Made by a program: the position numbers and the translations under genes. DNA of 12,598 nucleotides from Oligoflexaceae bacterium (GTDB lineage Bacteria; Bdellovibrionota_B; Oligoflexia; Oligoflexales; Oligoflexaceae): positions 1-12,598 of the forward strand of contig CANJJY010000087.1 of assembly GCA_947474445.1 (NCBI GenBank), given 5' to 3'. Below the pieces are notes generated by a model, which was not told the origin of the DNA, made no database searches, and saw only the letters and a program-made list of their open reading frames with translations. Below, in pieces: positions 11,693 through 12,598 of this stretch. Position 1 is the first letter of the stretch. Each line of letters begins with the position of its first letter.

Positions 11693-12598
11693 TGAATCGT
11701 TTGCACGGTAAAAAGGTTACTGCCTTCTTTACCGATCGACGAAAGGGTGACGGAAACGAATACGTAACGGTCTCCATCAGTCAACCAGGTTTTGTGCGTC
11801 ATCAGTCCGTTGATAATCGGAAAGACCTGTTCGATATCGGGAGCCTCGTCGAGAAGAATCCCCATAACCCCACGTACAAGACGGAGCCGCCGTACAACTT
11901 CGGGTGCCATCGTCACGGCTATGACTGGTGTGCGAACACCGTAGGACGCCAAGTGAAGAGCAGTGTTTCCTGCTTTGGTAATGCAGACGATGGCTTTAGC
12001 CCGGTTGCGATATGCCGACTTGTAAGCCGAGAAAGTGACGGCCTCGATTTCATTCGTGATGTCTGGACGCTTTTTGATCCAGTTCAACTCGTCGATACCA
12101 TCACCGCTGGTTTGTTCAGCATCTTCAATCGTCTTATTAGCGAGAGTGAGGCCCCGCAGAGCATACCGACCGTAGGCGAGATCTTCCGATAGGACCACCG
12201 CATCGGCCCCATCGAAGACGGCGTTGGCGATATCGGAAACTTCGGCACGCGTTGGCGTCACATTGTGCCGCATGGACCCAAGCATTTCACTGGCGACCAA
12301 AGTTATTTTGGCAAAATCATTGCACTTTTGAATGATTTCTTTGGTTAACATGGGGACCTGCGCAGGGTCCATCTGCATGGCAAGCTCGACGCGAGAAATG
12401 ACTACGCCACGCACGAAAGGTAAGAGTTCGTCGAGATTCTTTAAAGTCGTCTTATTCGCTATTTTCAAAAGCAGCCAAGGGCAATGCTGCTGCCCTTCAA
12501 GACGCTTGACGATCTTTTCCAAATCGGCCGGGTCTTCGATCGATGGAAGGATCAGATAGTCGATATCAGGATCACTAGCGGCCCGCCAGGTTTCGTCG
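11689..12598 (-). CDS. pyruvate-kinase-like protein with degenerate active site, 5' end outside window
   Basis: The C-terminal 302 residues are present, corresponding to about E. coli PykF residue 172 to the end. Clear landmarks are DPDIDYLILPSIEDPADLEK, NLDELLPFVRGVVISRVEL, EMLGSM, TPTRAEVSDIANAVFDGADAV, and an alpha/beta C-terminal domain (AIVCITKAGNTALHLASYG through SNLFTVQTI). Family name is therefore secure. Active-site residues are not: KIEN reads KIAN, so the metal ligand Glu222 (PykF) becomes Ala47 of this fragment; ARGDLG reads SRVELA, so Asp246 becomes Glu71 and two glycines are lost; the ATQM threonine (Thr278) becomes Ser103 in ASEM; SGETAxGxYP becomes SEDLAYGRYA. Lys220 is kept as Lys45. 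Reduced or absent kinase activity is inferred. The stop overlaps the CYTH gene by 1-4 nt, an operon arrangement. Confidence 0.85.
   Translation of the reverse strand, partial: DETWRAASDPDIDYLILPSIEDPADLEKIVKRLEGQQHCPWLLLKIANKTTLKNLDELLPFVRGVVISRVELAMQMDPAQVPMLTKEIIQKCNDFAKITLVASEMLGSMRHNVTPTRAEVSDIANAVFDGADAVVLSEDLAYGRYALRGLTLANKTIEDAEQTSGDGIDELNWIKKRPDITNEIEAVTFSAYKSAYRNRAKAIVCITKAGNTALHLASYGVRTPVIAVTMAPEVVRRLRLVRGVMGILLDEAPDIEQVFPIINGLMTHKTWLTDGDRYVFVSVTLSSIGKEGSNLFTVQTIQ

Noticed and set aside
11488..12192. 234-codon plus-strand frame opposite the PK-like and CYTH genes
   Set aside because: Antisense shadow of two genes with clear family motifs.
1..12598. Mobile elements, CRISPR arrays, tRNA/rRNA, riboswitch
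   Set aside because: No transposase or integrase motifs, no regularly spaced repeats, no cloverleaf or rRNA-like sequence, and no leader long enough for a lysine riboswitch before the dap operon.

Overview
The window looks like a chromosomal, housekeeping-rich stretch of a Gram-negative bacterium. It encodes Pal, an outer-membrane beta-barrel candidate, the C-terminus of the murein-recycling ligase Mpl and meso-diaminopimelate synthesis genes, all of which point to a diderm envelope. RNase Y plus a YmdB phosphodiesterase, a dap cluster with an ArgH-like gene and small lipoprotein in front of dapA/dapB, and roughly 50% GC suggest a deltaproteobacterial relative, perhaps Bdellovibrionota/Oligoflexia. 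That placement is inference. I see no transposase, integrase, CRISPR array, tRNA or rRNA.

Layout, plus strand: the 3' end of mpl (to 190); pal (337-843) with its own hairpin terminator; the overlapping pair rny-ymdB (1051-3455); a monocistronic outer-membrane/porin-like gene (3646-5247) with a good promoter and terminator; then a three-gene diaminopimelate operon (5412-8534) of an ArgH-like gene, dapA and dapB. Minus strand: a 765-residue secreted protein of unknown function (8588-10885), convergent with dapB and sharing a bidirectional terminator with it; upstream of it a translationally coupled pair, a pyruvate-kinase-like gene (runs off the right edge) and a CYTH/triphosphate-tunnel protein (11039-11692). 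No gene-free gap exceeds about 210 bases.

Working together: Mpl, Pal, DapA and DapB all touch peptidoglycan, since DAP is both the product of the dap operon and the residue bound by Pal and recycled through Mpl. RNase Y and YmdB are probably co-made for mRNA turnover and signalling.

The most unusual content is two apparent pseudoenzymes. (1) The ArgH-fold protein at the head of the dap operon keeps recognisable argininosuccinate-lyase architecture but has lost the catalytic signature loop and histidine motifs. Its last about 70 codons form a complete lipoprotein (signal peptide, lipobox) with its own Shine-Dalgarno and GTG, in the same frame and without an intervening stop. (2) The pyruvate-kinase-like protein keeps the C-terminal architecture but has lost the metal-ligand Glu and altered the metal-ligand Asp, and is coupled by a 1-4 nt overlap to a triphosphate-binding-fold protein.
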